From Denitrobaculum tricleocarpae (lineage in GTDB: Bacteria; Pseudomonadota; Alphaproteobacteria; Kiloniellales; Kiloniellaceae), in contig NZ_ML660054.1 in NCBI RefSeq assembly GCF_007004665.1, positions 248,001 to 312,000 on the forward strand: DNA of 64,000 bases, in the 5' to 3' direction. Below the pieces are notes generated by a model that saw only the letters and a list, made by a program, of their open reading frames with translations, searched no databases and had not been told where the DNA came from. Each line of letters opens with the position of its first letter. Position 1 is the first letter of the stretch. The position numbers and the translations under genes are program-made. Below are positions 1 through 9,034 of the stretch, in pieces.

Positions 1-144
1 TGAATCGGTCATCAGATATTAACCGATGTCACGAAATTCCAGCGCCTCATTCGGGCGGGCGCGGGCAAAAAGCCACGGGCCGGGGGGTAAGTCCAGCCCG
101 CTTTCAAAAGCTGTGACATTTGTATGTCATAATGAAAAGCTGCA

Positions 145-193
145 GGCCAATTCTGTAGGCCGATTCTGCGGGCCGATTCTGCGGGCCGATTCG
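145..193. repeat. 13-bp tandem repeat downstream of matA
   Basis: Nearly four head-to-tail copies of a 13-bp unit (consensus GGCCGATTCTGCG). The first copy has three changes, the second and third are identical, and the fourth is partial. The array ends about 14 bp past the stop of the malonyl-CoA decarboxylase gene, so it would lie in that transcript's 3' end. No coding role is seen. Confidence 0.75.
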
Positions 194-206
194 AAAAGAC
201 GCTCCG

Positions 207-1673
207 CTACTTCCGAACGATGTTGAGCCGTTTCATGGCCTCTGCGCCCACGTCCTTGAAAGACCTGGCCAGGGCCTTGACCTCGCTGCCGATGGCGATG
301 CGGTGATCCTTCATATAGGCTTCGTGGTTTTTCTCAATATCCTCAAGCATATAGCGGTAATTCACCATGATCCCGGCGGACTGTTTTATGCCGTTTTGCG
401 AGGTGTCGCCCAGCCAGTTCATATGCTCCAGACGCGCACCGTTCTTCAGGTGAAAGCGCGCCACGGGGTCGACCGGCAGGCCTTTGGCCTGGCGCGCGTG
501 GAAGTAGGCCGTGCAGAGGCGCATCAGCGGACCGCGCAAAGTCTCCTCGGTCACCTTGTCCTGGAACCAGTTTTCAACCGCCAGGATGGTGTCGAGCGCG
601 TCCAGCGTCTTCTCGTTCTCACCGAGCGCCCGGATGCCGTCACGTTCGTTATCCTGCAGAAAAACATCAATCTTTTCGGGGTCTCCGTCTCTCAGCCACT
701 TGCGGAAACCGGGGACGGGAGAGAGGGTCGAGAAGACCTTGAGACCCGGCAGGTCATGGGCCAGCGACTGCACCGCCTGCTTGATCAGATGGTCGCCGAA
801 GGTCACGCCGCGCAGACCGCGCTGAGTGTTGGAAATCGAGTAGAAAATCGCCGTATCCGCCGCGCCCGGGTCGGCCTGCGGCGCGCTCTCATCCAGCAGT
901 GTCTGAACGTTTCTGGCGATGCCCTTGACCAGCGCGACCTCAATGAAAGTCAGGGGTTCCTCGGGCATGCGCGGGTGGAAGAGCGCGAAGCAGCGCCGGT
1001 CGGAATCCAGGCGGTTGCGCAGGTCGTCCCAGGAACGGATCTCGTGCACCGCCTCGTAAGCGATGAGTTTCTCCAGCAGCGCCGCGGGCGAATCCCACGT
1101 GATCCGAAGCATGTCGAGAAAACCCGGATCGAACCAGGACGACAGGAGATCCCGCAGATCGTGATCCAGCCCGCGCAGATAGGGATCGCCGTTGCTCAAA
1201 TGCAGCAGGTCGGCACGCAGGTCCACAAGGAACTTGACGCCCTCGGGTAACCCATTGAACTGCTTGAGAAGTCTGACCCGCGGAGGAATCACGACCCGGC
1301 GCAGGCGCTCTTCGGCCTCGAGCTTCGCGTCCGGATCGGCCTCGAACTGGTAGTCCGAGATCGCCTTGGCCACCAGATCGGGATCGAGCGCGTATTCGCG
1401 TGCGAGGGTCGCGAGGAAATCGGCGCGTCCCTGCGTGTCCAGTTCCAGGTAGCTCTTGCCCAGTTCAGCGGCCCGCATGCGCGCGGAGACCTCGCCGCCG
1501 CGCGCTTCCAGGCATTCCGCCATGAGCTTGCGGATGGTTTTCTTGTCGCCATTGGCCGCGGGCACAGCTTTGAGTCCAACCGAACGCGCGGCGCTATTGG
1601 CAATATCCCGCCAGGCACCGGCCAGGTTGGAGAGTGTCCGCTCTACAAGGGTTTCCGTCTCTGGAACCGCCAT
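207..1673 (-). CDS. matA: Malonyl-CoA decarboxylase
   Basis: Converts malonyl-CoA to acetyl-CoA and CO2, the last step of malonate use. The 488 residues match the bacterial MCD length. The N-terminal half (about 1-160) is the helical oligomerisation domain; the C-terminal half is the GNAT-like catalytic domain. It carries the conserved FSTLSPVPGF segment (314-323), which supplies the catalytic serine, and HLKNGARLEHMNWLGD (408-423), whose His408 fits the catalytic histidine. It lies downstream of the TRAP genes on the same strand, 76 bp after dctM, so co-transcription is likely. With the malonyl-CoA synthetase at 5724 it completes the pathway malonate to malonyl-CoA to acetyl-CoA. Confidence 0.95.
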   Translation of the reverse strand: MAVPETETLVERTLSNLAGAWRDIANSAARSVGLKAVPAANGDKKTIRKLMAECLEARGGEVSARMRAAELGKSYLELDTQGRADFLATLAREYALDPDLVAKAISDYQFEADPDAKLEAEERLRRVVIPPRVRLLKQFNGLPEGVKFLVDLRADLLHLSNGDPYLRGLDHDLRDLLSSWFDPGFLDMLRITWDSPAALLEKLIAYEAVHEIRSWDDLRNRLDSDRRCFALFHPRMPEEPLTFIEVALVKGIARNVQTLLDESAPQADPGAADTAIFYSISNTQRGLRGVTFGDHLIKQAVQSLAHDLPGLKVFSTLSPVPGFRKWLRDGDPEKIDVFLQDNERDGIRALGENEKTLDALDTILAVENWFQDKVTEETLRGPLMRLCTAYFHARQAKGLPVDPVARFHLKNGARLEHMNWLGDTSQNGIKQSAGIMVNYRYMLEDIEKNHEAYMKDHRIAIGSEVKALARSFKDVGAEAMKRLNIVRK

Positions 1674-1749
1674 CTCTTCACCTCATCCTACATCCGTGCC
1701 GCCCCATAACCCTGGTGGGAGACCCGCCGTCCTCAATCCTATCACGGAT

Positions 1750-3057
1750 TTATTGCATCATTGTGCGCGGCAGCCACAGGGCGATTTCTGGGACAAGGCA
1801 AAGGATGATAATCCCCAAAACCATACAGAACATGAACGGCAGCGCACCCCAGAGGATGGTCGGCAGGCGCACATCAGGGGCAATCCCGTTGATAACGTAG
1901 AGATTTAGGCCCACCGGCGGGGTGATCAACCCGATTTCCATGTTGATGGTCAGAACCACGGCGAACCAGATGGGATCGAAGCCGGCGGCCTCGATGATCG
2001 GTACCAGGGTCGGTGCGGTCATGAGGATCACCGCGACCGGCGGCAGGAAGAACCCGGCCACCAGCAGGAAGATATTGATGCAGAACATCAAAACCCAGCG
2101 GTTCACCTCCAGCTCACCGATCCAGATGGCCAGGGACTGGGTGATGAAGAGCGACGACATCATGTAGCTGAAAAGCGCCGCAGCGGCGATGATCATCATG
2201 ATCATGACCGATTCCCGCATGGACTCCTTGAAGATCTTCCAAAAGGCGAAGGGCCGCCACATGCGATAGATCACGGCCACCACCAGGATGCAGAAAACCG
2301 CCCCGACCCCTGCCGCCTCGGAAGGGGTCGCCACGCCGCCGTAAAGCACCCAGAGGATACCGGCGATGATGATCAGGAAGGGCAGAACCTTGGGCAGAAT
2401 CTCGAAACGCTGCTTCAGAGTGAAGTGCGCGGAAACATCACTGAAACGGTAACCGCCGCGCCAGGCGACGAAGAGTCCCCAGCAGGTGAAGAGCGCGGTC
2501 AGCATCAGTCCCGGCAGCAGACCGGCCAGGAACAGGCGGCCAATGGAGGTTTCGGTCGCGATACCGTAGACGATCATGGTCACCGAGGGCGGGATCAGGA
2601 TGCCCAATGTGCCCCCGGCCGCGATGGAGCCTGTCGCCAAACCGGCGGGATAACCGCGCTTGCGCATTTCGGGAATGCCCATCTTGCCGATGGCCGCGCA
2701 GGTCGCCGGCGAGGATCCCGAGAGCGCCGCGAAGATCGCGCAGGCACTGATATTGGAGACCAGCAATCCGCCCGGCACCTTGTAGAGCCAGCGGTCCAGC
2801 GCTTCGTAGAGATCGCTGCCGGCTCTGGAAGAGGCAATCGCGGAGCCCATAACGATGAACATCGGGATTGAGAGCAGCGCGAAGCTGTCGATGCCGCCGT
2901 AAAAGATCTGCGGAATGACGTCCAACGCGCCCATGCCGTCAAAGATCAGCAGGAAGCCGACGGCGACAATGCCCAAGGAGAATGCCACCGGTGTCCCGGA
3001 CATCAGGATCACGATGGTGACGACGGCGACCAATACGCCAAGGGCCAGAGGGCTCAT
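1750..3057 (-). CDS. TRAP transporter large permease (DctM/SiaM type), probable malonate uptake
   Basis: Membrane translocation subunit of a tripartite ATP-independent periplasmic transporter. The 435 residues are almost wholly hydrophobic, with about 12 predicted helices and the family's glycine-rich motifs such as GSSPATCAAIG near residue 114 and LITPPVGLNLYV near residue 374. Its start overlaps the stop of the small permease by 4 bp (ATGA), so the two are translationally coupled. Placement between malonyl-CoA decarboxylase and the binding protein suggests malonate or a related dicarboxylate as substrate; that assignment is from context only. Confidence 0.93.
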   Translation of the reverse strand: MSPLALGVLVAVVTIVILMSGTPVAFSLGIVAVGFLLIFDGMGALDVIPQIFYGGIDSFALLSIPMFIVMGSAIASSRAGSDLYEALDRWLYKVPGGLLVSNISACAIFAALSGSSPATCAAIGKMGIPEMRKRGYPAGLATGSIAAGGTLGILIPPSVTMIVYGIATETSIGRLFLAGLLPGLMLTALFTCWGLFVAWRGGYRFSDVSAHFTLKQRFEILPKVLPFLIIIAGILWVLYGGVATPSEAAGVGAVFCILVVAVIYRMWRPFAFWKIFKESMRESVMIMMIIAAAALFSYMMSSLFITQSLAIWIGELEVNRWVLMFCINIFLLVAGFFLPPVAVILMTAPTLVPIIEAAGFDPIWFAVVLTINMEIGLITPPVGLNLYVINGIAPDVRLPTILWGALPFMFCMVLGIIILCLVPEIALWLPRTMMQ

Positions 3058-3575
3058 GACTGGCGCTCCTCTGGTTTCAGGCCAAAGGGCATATCACGCC
3101 CTGTGATCAGTGAAAGCATGTCCGCCACGTACTGCAGCGACAGCAAACCCATGCCCAGAGGCATTGCGATGTAGGGTATCCAGAGCGGCGGCGCCCAGAC
3201 TGTCTCCCCGTGCCAGTTCCCGACCCAGGCTTCTTCCCACCAGAGCAAACCGCGCCAGGCAATGATGACGCAGAAGATCAGCGACAGGACCGAGGACAGA
3301 AGCGCCAATGCAACCCGGCCCCTGTGGCCCAGGTAAATCGGCAGCAGGTCCACATTGACGTGCCCCTTGGTGAGCAGAACGTAAGGGCCACCCAGGAAGG
3401 TCGCGCCGATCAGGCTGAAAGTGACGAACTCGTGCTGCCAAATCGCCGATGCGCCCAAACCATAGCGCACGATCACCAGATGGCAGACCACGACCACCGA
3501 TGCAATCAGGAGCAGGACGGAGGCAACGCCGCAAGCGACAGATAGGCGCCGGACAGCTTCGATAAAAATATTCAT
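3054..3575 (-). CDS. TRAP transporter small permease (DctQ type)
   Basis: Small integral membrane subunit, 173 residues with four predicted helices (starting near residues 12, 45, 85 and 128). It bridges or stabilises the large permease in the inner membrane. It overlaps the dctM-type gene by 4 bp and follows the dctP-type gene after a 192-bp gap containing a hairpin. Such small permeases are poorly conserved, so identity rests on length, hydrophobicity and gene order as much as on sequence. Confidence 0.9.
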   Translation of the reverse strand: MNIFIEAVRRLSVACGVASVLLLIASVVVVCHLVIVRYGLGASAIWQHEFVTFSLIGATFLGGPYVLLTKGHVNVDLLPIYLGHRGRVALALLSSVLSLIFCVIIAWRGLLWWEEAWVGNWHGETVWAPPLWIPYIAMPLGMGLLSLQYVADMLSLITGRDMPFGLKPEERQS

Positions 3576-3718
3576 GACTTCAATACTTTATGCTTCAGGA
3601 GCAACGACAAAGCGGTCGCGCTGGGAGGCACGCTGCCCGGCAGGACGGCAGCGCAATGAGCGACAACTCGATAGGCACGCTCTTGTGAGCGCCAATTCAT
3701 TCTTTAGAAGTCGTGGGA

Positions 3719-3752
3719 GGGACGCTCGCCAATCAGGTCCAGCCAGCGTCCC
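3719..3752 (-). other. Intercistronic hairpin between TRAP dctP and dctQ
   Basis: Perfect 8-bp inverted repeat (GGGACGCT / AGCGTCCC) around an 18-nt loop, 15 bp past the dctP-type stop codon. No T-run follows, so it is not a classical terminator. In TRAP and ABC operons such structures often protect the 3' end of the highly expressed binding-protein mRNA or thin out downstream transcription; that role is inferred here. Confidence 0.5.
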
Positions 3753-3767
3753 CTCACCCACTTGAGC

Positions 3768-4787
3768 TTACTCGACGGCGAGCGCCTTCTCGATCAGTTC
3801 CTTACCGCCGGGAACCTTCTCGGCGAAGTTCTTGTAAGAGGACTCCTTGGCGATCGCGACCCACTTGGCGTGCTGTTCAGCCGACATGCCGACGACCTCG
3901 ACTCCAGCGCCCTTGTAGGCGTCGACCAGTTTCTGATCGAGGCCCTTGGCGGCATCGAAGAAGTAGTCTTCAGCAACCTGCCCCGCGGCCATGAAAGCGT
4001 CTTTCTGTTTGTCGTCGAGCTTGTTCCAGGTCTTCTTGGACATCAGGATCGGCTCATACATGAACCACAGGGCATTCGCGCCCGGCTCGGTCAGGCAGCT
4101 GACCTGCTCATAGATACGATAGGAAACGAAGCTGCCGGAACTGGTGTTGGCGCCGTCGAGAACGCCGGTCTGCAGACCGGTGTAAATTTCCGAACTCGGC
4201 ATGGCATTGATTGACGCACCCGCAGCCACCAGCATCTGCTCAAAGGCCGGCCCGGCCGCCCGCAGGACCTGTCCCCTGGCATCTTCCGGATCCAGGATGC
4301 ACTCCTTTTTGGAGGCAAAACCGCCGGCCAGCCAAGCATCTGAAATCACCACGACACCGGCATCATCGATGATCTTCTTGATGTCCGCCATAAAGTCAGA
4401 GTCGTTCAACCGCTTCGCGTGATCGTGGTTCTTGACCAGACCGGGCATCAGGGTCGAGCTGAACTGCGGATGTTTACCGCTGGCGTAATCGAGCGGAAAG
4501 GCAGAGACGTCGAGCTGCCCCTTGACCATGGCGTCCCACTGCTGCTTTGGCTTGAAGAGGGATTTGCCCGGGTAGACCTGCAGGGTGACGCCGACACCGG
4601 CCTTCTCGACCTCGCGTTTGATGATTTGAACCATCTCGTCACGCACATCACCTTTACCGCCCGGCCATTGGTGCGAGGCTTTGAGCTTGATATCAGCCGC
4701 CTGAACGTTTGCGGATAGGGCCATAACCGCGGTCACACCGACGACACCGGCCATCAAACCCGGCAAGAAACCAGATAGAGTTTTCAT
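3768..4787 (-). CDS. TRAP transporter substrate-binding protein (DctP family)
   Basis: Periplasmic solute receptor of the mat TRAP system, 339 residues. It begins with a Sec signal peptide (hydrophobic stretch about 9-28, cleavage likely after VQA at about residue 30). The mature part has the DctP fold, with an ISDAWLAGGFASKK region near 148-161 and an arginine in QVLRAAGP near 173-180, the region where the family binds carboxylates. It is the first gene of the leftward mat operon; its promoter region is shared with the divergent GntR regulator. Malonate specificity is inferred from the flanking matA and matB genes. Confidence 0.92.
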   Translation of the reverse strand: MKTLSGFLPGLMAGVVGVTAVMALSANVQAADIKLKASHQWPGGKGDVRDEMVQIIKREVEKAGVGVTLQVYPGKSLFKPKQQWDAMVKGQLDVSAFPLDYASGKHPQFSSTLMPGLVKNHDHAKRLNDSDFMADIKKIIDDAGVVVISDAWLAGGFASKKECILDPEDARGQVLRAAGPAFEQMLVAAGASINAMPSSEIYTGLQTGVLDGANTSSGSFVSYRIYEQVSCLTEPGANALWFMYEPILMSKKTWNKLDDKQKDAFMAAGQVAEDYFFDAAKGLDQKLVDAYKGAGVEVVGMSAEQHAKWVAIAKESSYKNFAEKVPGGKELIEKALAVE

Positions 4788-4879
4788 TTTTTCCCTCCCA
4801 TGTTCGCGCGCCTTCTATCAGCCCGCATTCCTTCTCGAACTTCATAGGAGCCTATCGCGGCTCGATTTATGAGTCCAGT

Positions 4880-4891
4880 CTTGTATACAAG
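4880..4891. promoter_or_regulatory. Candidate MatR operator
   Basis: Perfect 12-bp palindrome CTTGTATACAAG in the 156-bp gap between the divergent TRAP operon and the GntR-type regulator. FadR-subfamily GntR proteins bind short palindromes with TNGTNNNACNA-like cores, and this matches the type of site described for malonate regulators. Binding here is inferred. Confidence 0.65.
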
Positions 4892-4943
4892 GATATCATA
4901 TGTGTATTCTAAACAGTACCGTTTGTATGCCTAGGTCTTATCG

Positions 4944-5624
4944 ATGAAACAGGAACCAACCCGTCTTGCAGACCAACTCAGAGTCCGGCTGGAGGGCGAG
5001 ATTCTCTCAGGCGAGCTGGCGCCAGGCGACCGACTGGACGAAACGAAGCTTGCCGCCCGCTTCTCCGTATCACGCACACCGGTACGCGAGGCGCTGCATC
5101 AGCTTGCGACCGCGAAACTGATCAACCTGCGTCCCAGGCAAGGGGCGGTTGTTGCAGCCGTGACGGTTCAGGAACTGCTGCAGATGTTCGAAGTCATGGC
5201 CGAACTGGAAGCCGTTTGCGCCGGATTGGCGGCCCGCCGGATGACTCCCGCAGAGCGCAAACAGCTTGAGGAAAGCCATGAGCGCTGCGCCGATCTGGCC
5301 AAAAGCGGAGACGTGAACGCCTACTATCAGGAAAACCAGGTTTTTCACGAGACCCTGTACGCGGGCGCACACAACGAATTTCTGGAGAACATGACATCCA
5401 ATACCCGCAACCGCCTTGCCCCCTACCGGCGCTTTCAGCTTCATCACCCGGGCCGTATCCGCAGGTCGCTCCAGGAGCATGCGTCCGTGGTCGAAGCGAT
5501 CCGCGAGGGTGAATCGGAGCTGGCGGCGGAACGGATGCGCGGACACGTCAGTATCCAGGGCGATGTCTTCTCTGATCTGGTTTCCGCACTCCCGCCTTCC
5601 TATGTCCAGGCAAAGACGGCATAA
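4944..5624 (+). CDS. matR: GntR/FadR-type transcriptional regulator of malonate genes
   Basis: The 226 residues consist of an N-terminal GntR winged helix (about 6-72, including the typical FSVSRTPVREALHQL recognition-helix segment) and a C-terminal FCD ligand-binding domain (about 80-205) with histidines suited to metal-assisted carboxylate binding. It sits divergently from the TRAP operon and 99 bp upstream of the malonyl-CoA synthetase on its own strand, with a perfect palindrome 52 bp before its start. The likely role is a repressor relieved by malonate or malonyl-CoA; the effector is inferred from context. Confidence 0.88.
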   Translation: MKQEPTRLADQLRVRLEGEILSGELAPGDRLDETKLAARFSVSRTPVREALHQLATAKLINLRPRQGAVVAAVTVQELLQMFEVMAELEAVCAGLAARRMTPAERKQLEESHERCADLAKSGDVNAYYQENQVFHETLYAGAHNEFLENMTSNTRNRLAPYRRFQLHHPGRIRRSLQEHASVVEAIREGESELAAERMRGHVSIQGDVFSDLVSALPPSYVQAKTA

Positions 5625-5723
5625 GGCGTCGGCAAGGCCGGTTTTATCCCGACACTTTTCGAACCAGCAACAGGCCGTCGCCAGCGCGCGCCGCAACGAG
5701 AGAGCTTCGCAGAGATTAAATCC

Positions 5724-7244
5724 ATGAATGAGAACCTATACAATCTTCTATCGGCCCACTTTCCAAAAGATCTCTCTCAGCGTTTCATCGAAACCGCCGA
5801 CGCCGCGACTTACAGCTACGCCGATCTGATCGAGCATTCCGGACGTTTTGGACGCCTGTTGTCAAACCTGGGCGTCAAGAAAGGTGACCGGGTCGCGGTC
5901 CAGGTCGAAAAGTCGCCCGAAGCCATCTTCCTTTATCTCGGATGCCTGCGGATCGGCGCCATCTATCTGCCGCTCAACACTGCCTACAAGGAGACCGAGG
6001 TCGCTTACTTCCTGGGCGACGCCGAACCCACCGTGGTGGTGTGCCGACCGGCAAGCGAGGCCGCCATGGGCAAGATTGCCGAAAGCGCCGGCGTGAGCGG
6101 GGTGCTGACCCTGGGGCAAGACCGCGACGGCACACTGGTCGAGCGCAGCCTGGATCTGGATCCGGAAATCGGGTGCGTCGAGGCAAGTCACGATGACATC
6201 GCAGCCATCCTCTACACCAGCGGAACCACCGGCCGCTCGAAAGGTGCGATGCTGAGCCACCGGAACCTGGGTTCGAACACGGAAACACTGCACAAGCTCT
6301 GGGGCTTCCAGCCCGACGACGTCCTGCTGCACGCCCTGCCGATCTTCCACACCCACGGGCTCTTCGTGGCCACCAACTGCGTCCTGCTGAACGGCAGCAG
6401 CATGCTGTTCCTCAATAAATTCGATGCGGACAAGATGATCGAGCTACTGCCGCGTGCGAGCGTCATGATGGGCGTTCCCACCTTCTACACACGGCTCTTG
6501 GCGGACGCCCGCTTCACGAGAGACGTCTGCGCGAATATGCGCCTCTTCATCTCGGGTTCCGCCCCCTTGCTGGAAGAGACCTTCCAGCAGTTTCAGGCGC
6601 GCACCGGCCATAGCATTCTCGAACGCTATGGCATGACCGAAACCAATATGAACACCTCCAACCCTCTCGAAGGTGAGCGCCGCGCGGGAACGGTCGGTTT
6701 TCCTCTGCCGGATGTGGAGGTCCGCATTGCCGATGACGACGGCAACATACTGGCCACCAACGAGCCCGGCGTCCTGGAGGTTAAGGGGCCGAACGTTTTT
6801 CAGGGTTACTGGCGCATGCCGGAAAAGACCGCTTCCGAATTCCGCCCGGACGGCTTTTTCATCACTGGTGACGTGGCCAAGATCGACGAACGTGGCTACA
6901 TCCACATTGTCGGCCGGGCCAAGGACCTGATCATCACCGGTGGCTTCAACGTCTATCCTAAGGAGATCGAGCTCTGCGTCGATGCCGTCGAGGGTGTCGG
7001 CGAATCAGCCGTGATAGGCCTGCCCCATCCGGACTTCGGCGAGGCCGTGGTCGCCGTGGTCACGCGCTCAGGTGCCGCGAACCTCGACGGACAATCCATC
7101 ATCGATAGCGTGAAAGACGATCTGGCCAACTTCAAAGTACCGAAGAAAGTGGTTTTCCTGGAGGAACTGCCGCGTAACTCCATGGGCAAGGTCCAGAAAA
7201 ACGTCCTGCGGGAAACCTACAAAGACAGCTTCACAACCCGGTAG
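5724..7244 (+). CDS. matB: Malonyl-CoA synthetase (malonate-CoA ligase)
   Basis: Adenylate-forming ligase making malonyl-CoA from malonate, ATP and CoA. The 506 residues carry the AMP-binding core motifs: LYTSGTTGRSKG (163-174), ERYGMTE (300-306), TGD (381-383) and the C-terminal NSMGKVQKN with the adenylation lysine at 489. Length and motifs fit MatB rather than longer acyl-CoA ligases. It follows the regulator on the same strand. With matA and the TRAP genes on the opposite strand it makes a complete uptake-and-activation route for malonate. Confidence 0.94.
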   Translation: MNENLYNLLSAHFPKDLSQRFIETADAATYSYADLIEHSGRFGRLLSNLGVKKGDRVAVQVEKSPEAIFLYLGCLRIGAIYLPLNTAYKETEVAYFLGDAEPTVVVCRPASEAAMGKIAESAGVSGVLTLGQDRDGTLVERSLDLDPEIGCVEASHDDIAAILYTSGTTGRSKGAMLSHRNLGSNTETLHKLWGFQPDDVLLHALPIFHTHGLFVATNCVLLNGSSMLFLNKFDADKMIELLPRASVMMGVPTFYTRLLADARFTRDVCANMRLFISGSAPLLEETFQQFQARTGHSILERYGMTETNMNTSNPLEGERRAGTVGFPLPDVEVRIADDDGNILATNEPGVLEVKGPNVFQGYWRMPEKTASEFRPDGFFITGDVAKIDERGYIHIVGRAKDLIITGGFNVYPKEIELCVDAVEGVGESAVIGLPHPDFGEAVVAVVTRSGAANLDGQSIIDSVKDDLANFKVPKKVVFLEELPRNSMGKVQKNVLRETYKDSFTTR

Positions 7245-7254
7245 TTCCGCCGCT

Positions 7255-8226
7255 TCATTCAGCAGCAGCGCGAGTCTCCAAGCCTTCGTCAGCGGTCAGA
7301 CCCAGCATGAGGTTCAGGTTCTGAACCGCCGCGCCGGACGCCCCTTTGCCCAGATTGTCGAGCTGCGCAACCAGGACCGCCTGCCCCAGCTCTTCGTCGC
7401 CAAATACATACAACCGCATGTCGTTGGTGCCGTTCAGGGCTCGAGGGTCGAGGGCTGTTGCGCACCGCGCCGCTTCCTCCAGGCTCGCCACCGAGACAAA
7501 ACGCTGTCCGGCATAATGCGCGCTGATAGCCGCATGGATGGCCGCGACCGAGGGTTTCGCCGCCAAGGCGCCGAGTTGCAGCGGCACCTGCACCAGCATG
7601 CCCTGGCTATAACGGGCCACGGAGGGCACGAAAATCGGCCGTTGGGTCAAACCGCCGCGTGCGACGATTTCCGGCACATGCTTGTGGTGCAGGCCGAGCC
7701 CGTAAGTATGAAAGGCCCGGGTTGTGTAGTTCGGTGAAGACTCGTCCTCGTAGGACTCGATCATGCCGCGACCGCCGCCGCTGTAGCCCGACACCCCGTT
7801 GATGGTCAGCGGGAAATCCGGCTGCAGCAGACCTGCGTCGATCAGGGGCCGGATCAGCGCGATGGCGCCGGTGGAATAGCAGCCCGGATTGCTGACGAAC
7901 CGCGCTTTTGCCACCAGTTCCGCCTGCCGGGCGTCCAGCTCGGGAAATCCGAAGACCCAGTCGGGGTCGGTCCGGTGCGCCGTACTGGCGTCGATCACCC
8001 GGGTCTCCGGGTTCTCGAGCAGGCTGACAGCCTCGCGCGCAGCAGCATCCGGCAGGCAGAGAATGACCAGATCGGCGGCATTCAGCAGGCGTGCGCGGTG
8101 AACGGCGTCCTTTCGCTGCGAGTCGTCCAGACTCAGCAGTTCGATCGAACTCCGCTCCTGCAGGCGGGCCCGGATCTGTAACCCGGTCGTACCTGCCTCA
8201 CCGTCAATAAACACCCGCGCGCCCAT
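7255..8226 (-). CDS. argC: N-acetyl-gamma-glutamyl-phosphate reductase, type 2
   Basis: Third step of arginine synthesis: NADPH-dependent reduction of N-acetylglutamyl phosphate to the semialdehyde. The 323 residues have an N-terminal FIDGEAGTTG nucleotide-binding motif (6-15) and the active-site cysteine in SNPGCYSTG (Cys116), with the catalytic histidine region HHKHVPEI further on. The length and the GEAGTTGLQI start are those of the shorter type 2 enzymes. It is convergent with matB (10 bp apart) and stands alone; no other arg gene is in the window. Confidence 0.95.
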   Translation of the reverse strand: MGARVFIDGEAGTTGLQIRARLQERSSIELLSLDDSQRKDAVHRARLLNAADLVILCLPDAAAREAVSLLENPETRVIDASTAHRTDPDWVFGFPELDARQAELVAKARFVSNPGCYSTGAIALIRPLIDAGLLQPDFPLTINGVSGYSGGGRGMIESYEDESSPNYTTRAFHTYGLGLHHKHVPEIVARGGLTQRPIFVPSVARYSQGMLVQVPLQLGALAAKPSVAAIHAAISAHYAGQRFVSVASLEEAARCATALDPRALNGTNDMRLYVFGDEELGQAVLVAQLDNLGKGASGAAVQNLNLMLGLTADEGLETRAAAE

Positions 8227-8386
8227 CGGGCCGCCTCCTTCTGCTGTTAGATTAATGCAAATTTGTCTTACAGACCGTGTCGGATAGCAAGTTCTTTGGC
8301 GGAATAGCCCCTATGCGTGCGGCACCTGCACCTATTCTGTAGTAGGCTCCAAGCCCTCCACGGGAACCTCAATTGGAAGGTAAATC

Positions 8387-8887
8387 ATGCATCTGGAAGG
8401 CTCGTGCCACTGTAGAGCAGTGACCTTTAGCGTCGAATCTGCCCATCCCGTGCCCTACATGCGCTGTTATTGCAGCGTTTGCCGTAAAACCGGCGGCGGT
8501 GGCGGTTACGCCATCAATCTGGGCGCGACCCACAACAGCCTGAGCCTTCAGGGTAAAGAGAACATTCGGGTTTACCAGGCCATGATCGAGGATCCTCAAA
8601 CCGGCAAAACCTCCAAGAGCCCAGCCGAGCGCAGCTTCTGCGGTCTCTGCGGCACAGCGCTCTGGGTCTGGGATTCACGTTGGCCCGAACTGCTGCATCC
8701 CTTTGCTTCCGCCATCGACAGCGACCTGCCTGCCGCGCCATCCCACAACCACATCATGCTGGAATTCAAGGCGTCCTGGGTGCCGCTTGAACGCGCCGAG
8801 AATGACGCCTGTTTTGACGCTTATCCGGATGAATCACTGGCGGATTGGCACGAACGGATGGGACTGGCAGCGCAAGTTGACAACTGA
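8387..8887 (+). CDS. GFA-family zinc protein (CENP-V/glutathione-dependent formaldehyde-activating fold)
   Basis: A 166-residue Mss4-like zinc protein. Cysteine ligands are visible in GSCHCR (Cys7, Cys9), RCYCSVCRKTGGG (Cys27, Cys29, Cys32) and FCGLCG (Cys85, Cys88), the usual GFA pattern of a structural and a second metal site. The family name comes from a formaldehyde-activating enzyme, but most members are uncharacterised and I do not assign that reaction here. It stands alone between divergent argC and the EEP protein. Confidence 0.88.
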   Translation: MHLEGSCHCRAVTFSVESAHPVPYMRCYCSVCRKTGGGGGYAINLGATHNSLSLQGKENIRVYQAMIEDPQTGKTSKSPAERSFCGLCGTALWVWDSRWPELLHPFASAIDSDLPAAPSHNHIMLEFKASWVPLERAENDACFDAYPDESLADWHERMGLAAQVDN

Positions 8888-9034
8888 GCGTACTCAGGCT
8901 TTTTTTGCAGGCCTCACACGCGAATCAATTCCTGCATCCGGCTGGACCCGGCATGCGCAGCCGTCTAATTTGGAACTTTCCGCTTAAGATTCATTTTTTT
9001 GATTGGGCCGACGCTCATTTCTGAATTCTTCTCA

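Noticed and set aside
26-226. 66-codon open frame before matA
   Set aside because: Runs through the 13-bp tandem repeat and has no protein-like features or ribosome site.
303-1250. 315-codon open frame on the plus strand opposite malonyl-CoA decarboxylase
   Set aside because: It is antisense to a clearly recognised gene, has no protein family features, and arises from the high G+C codon pattern.
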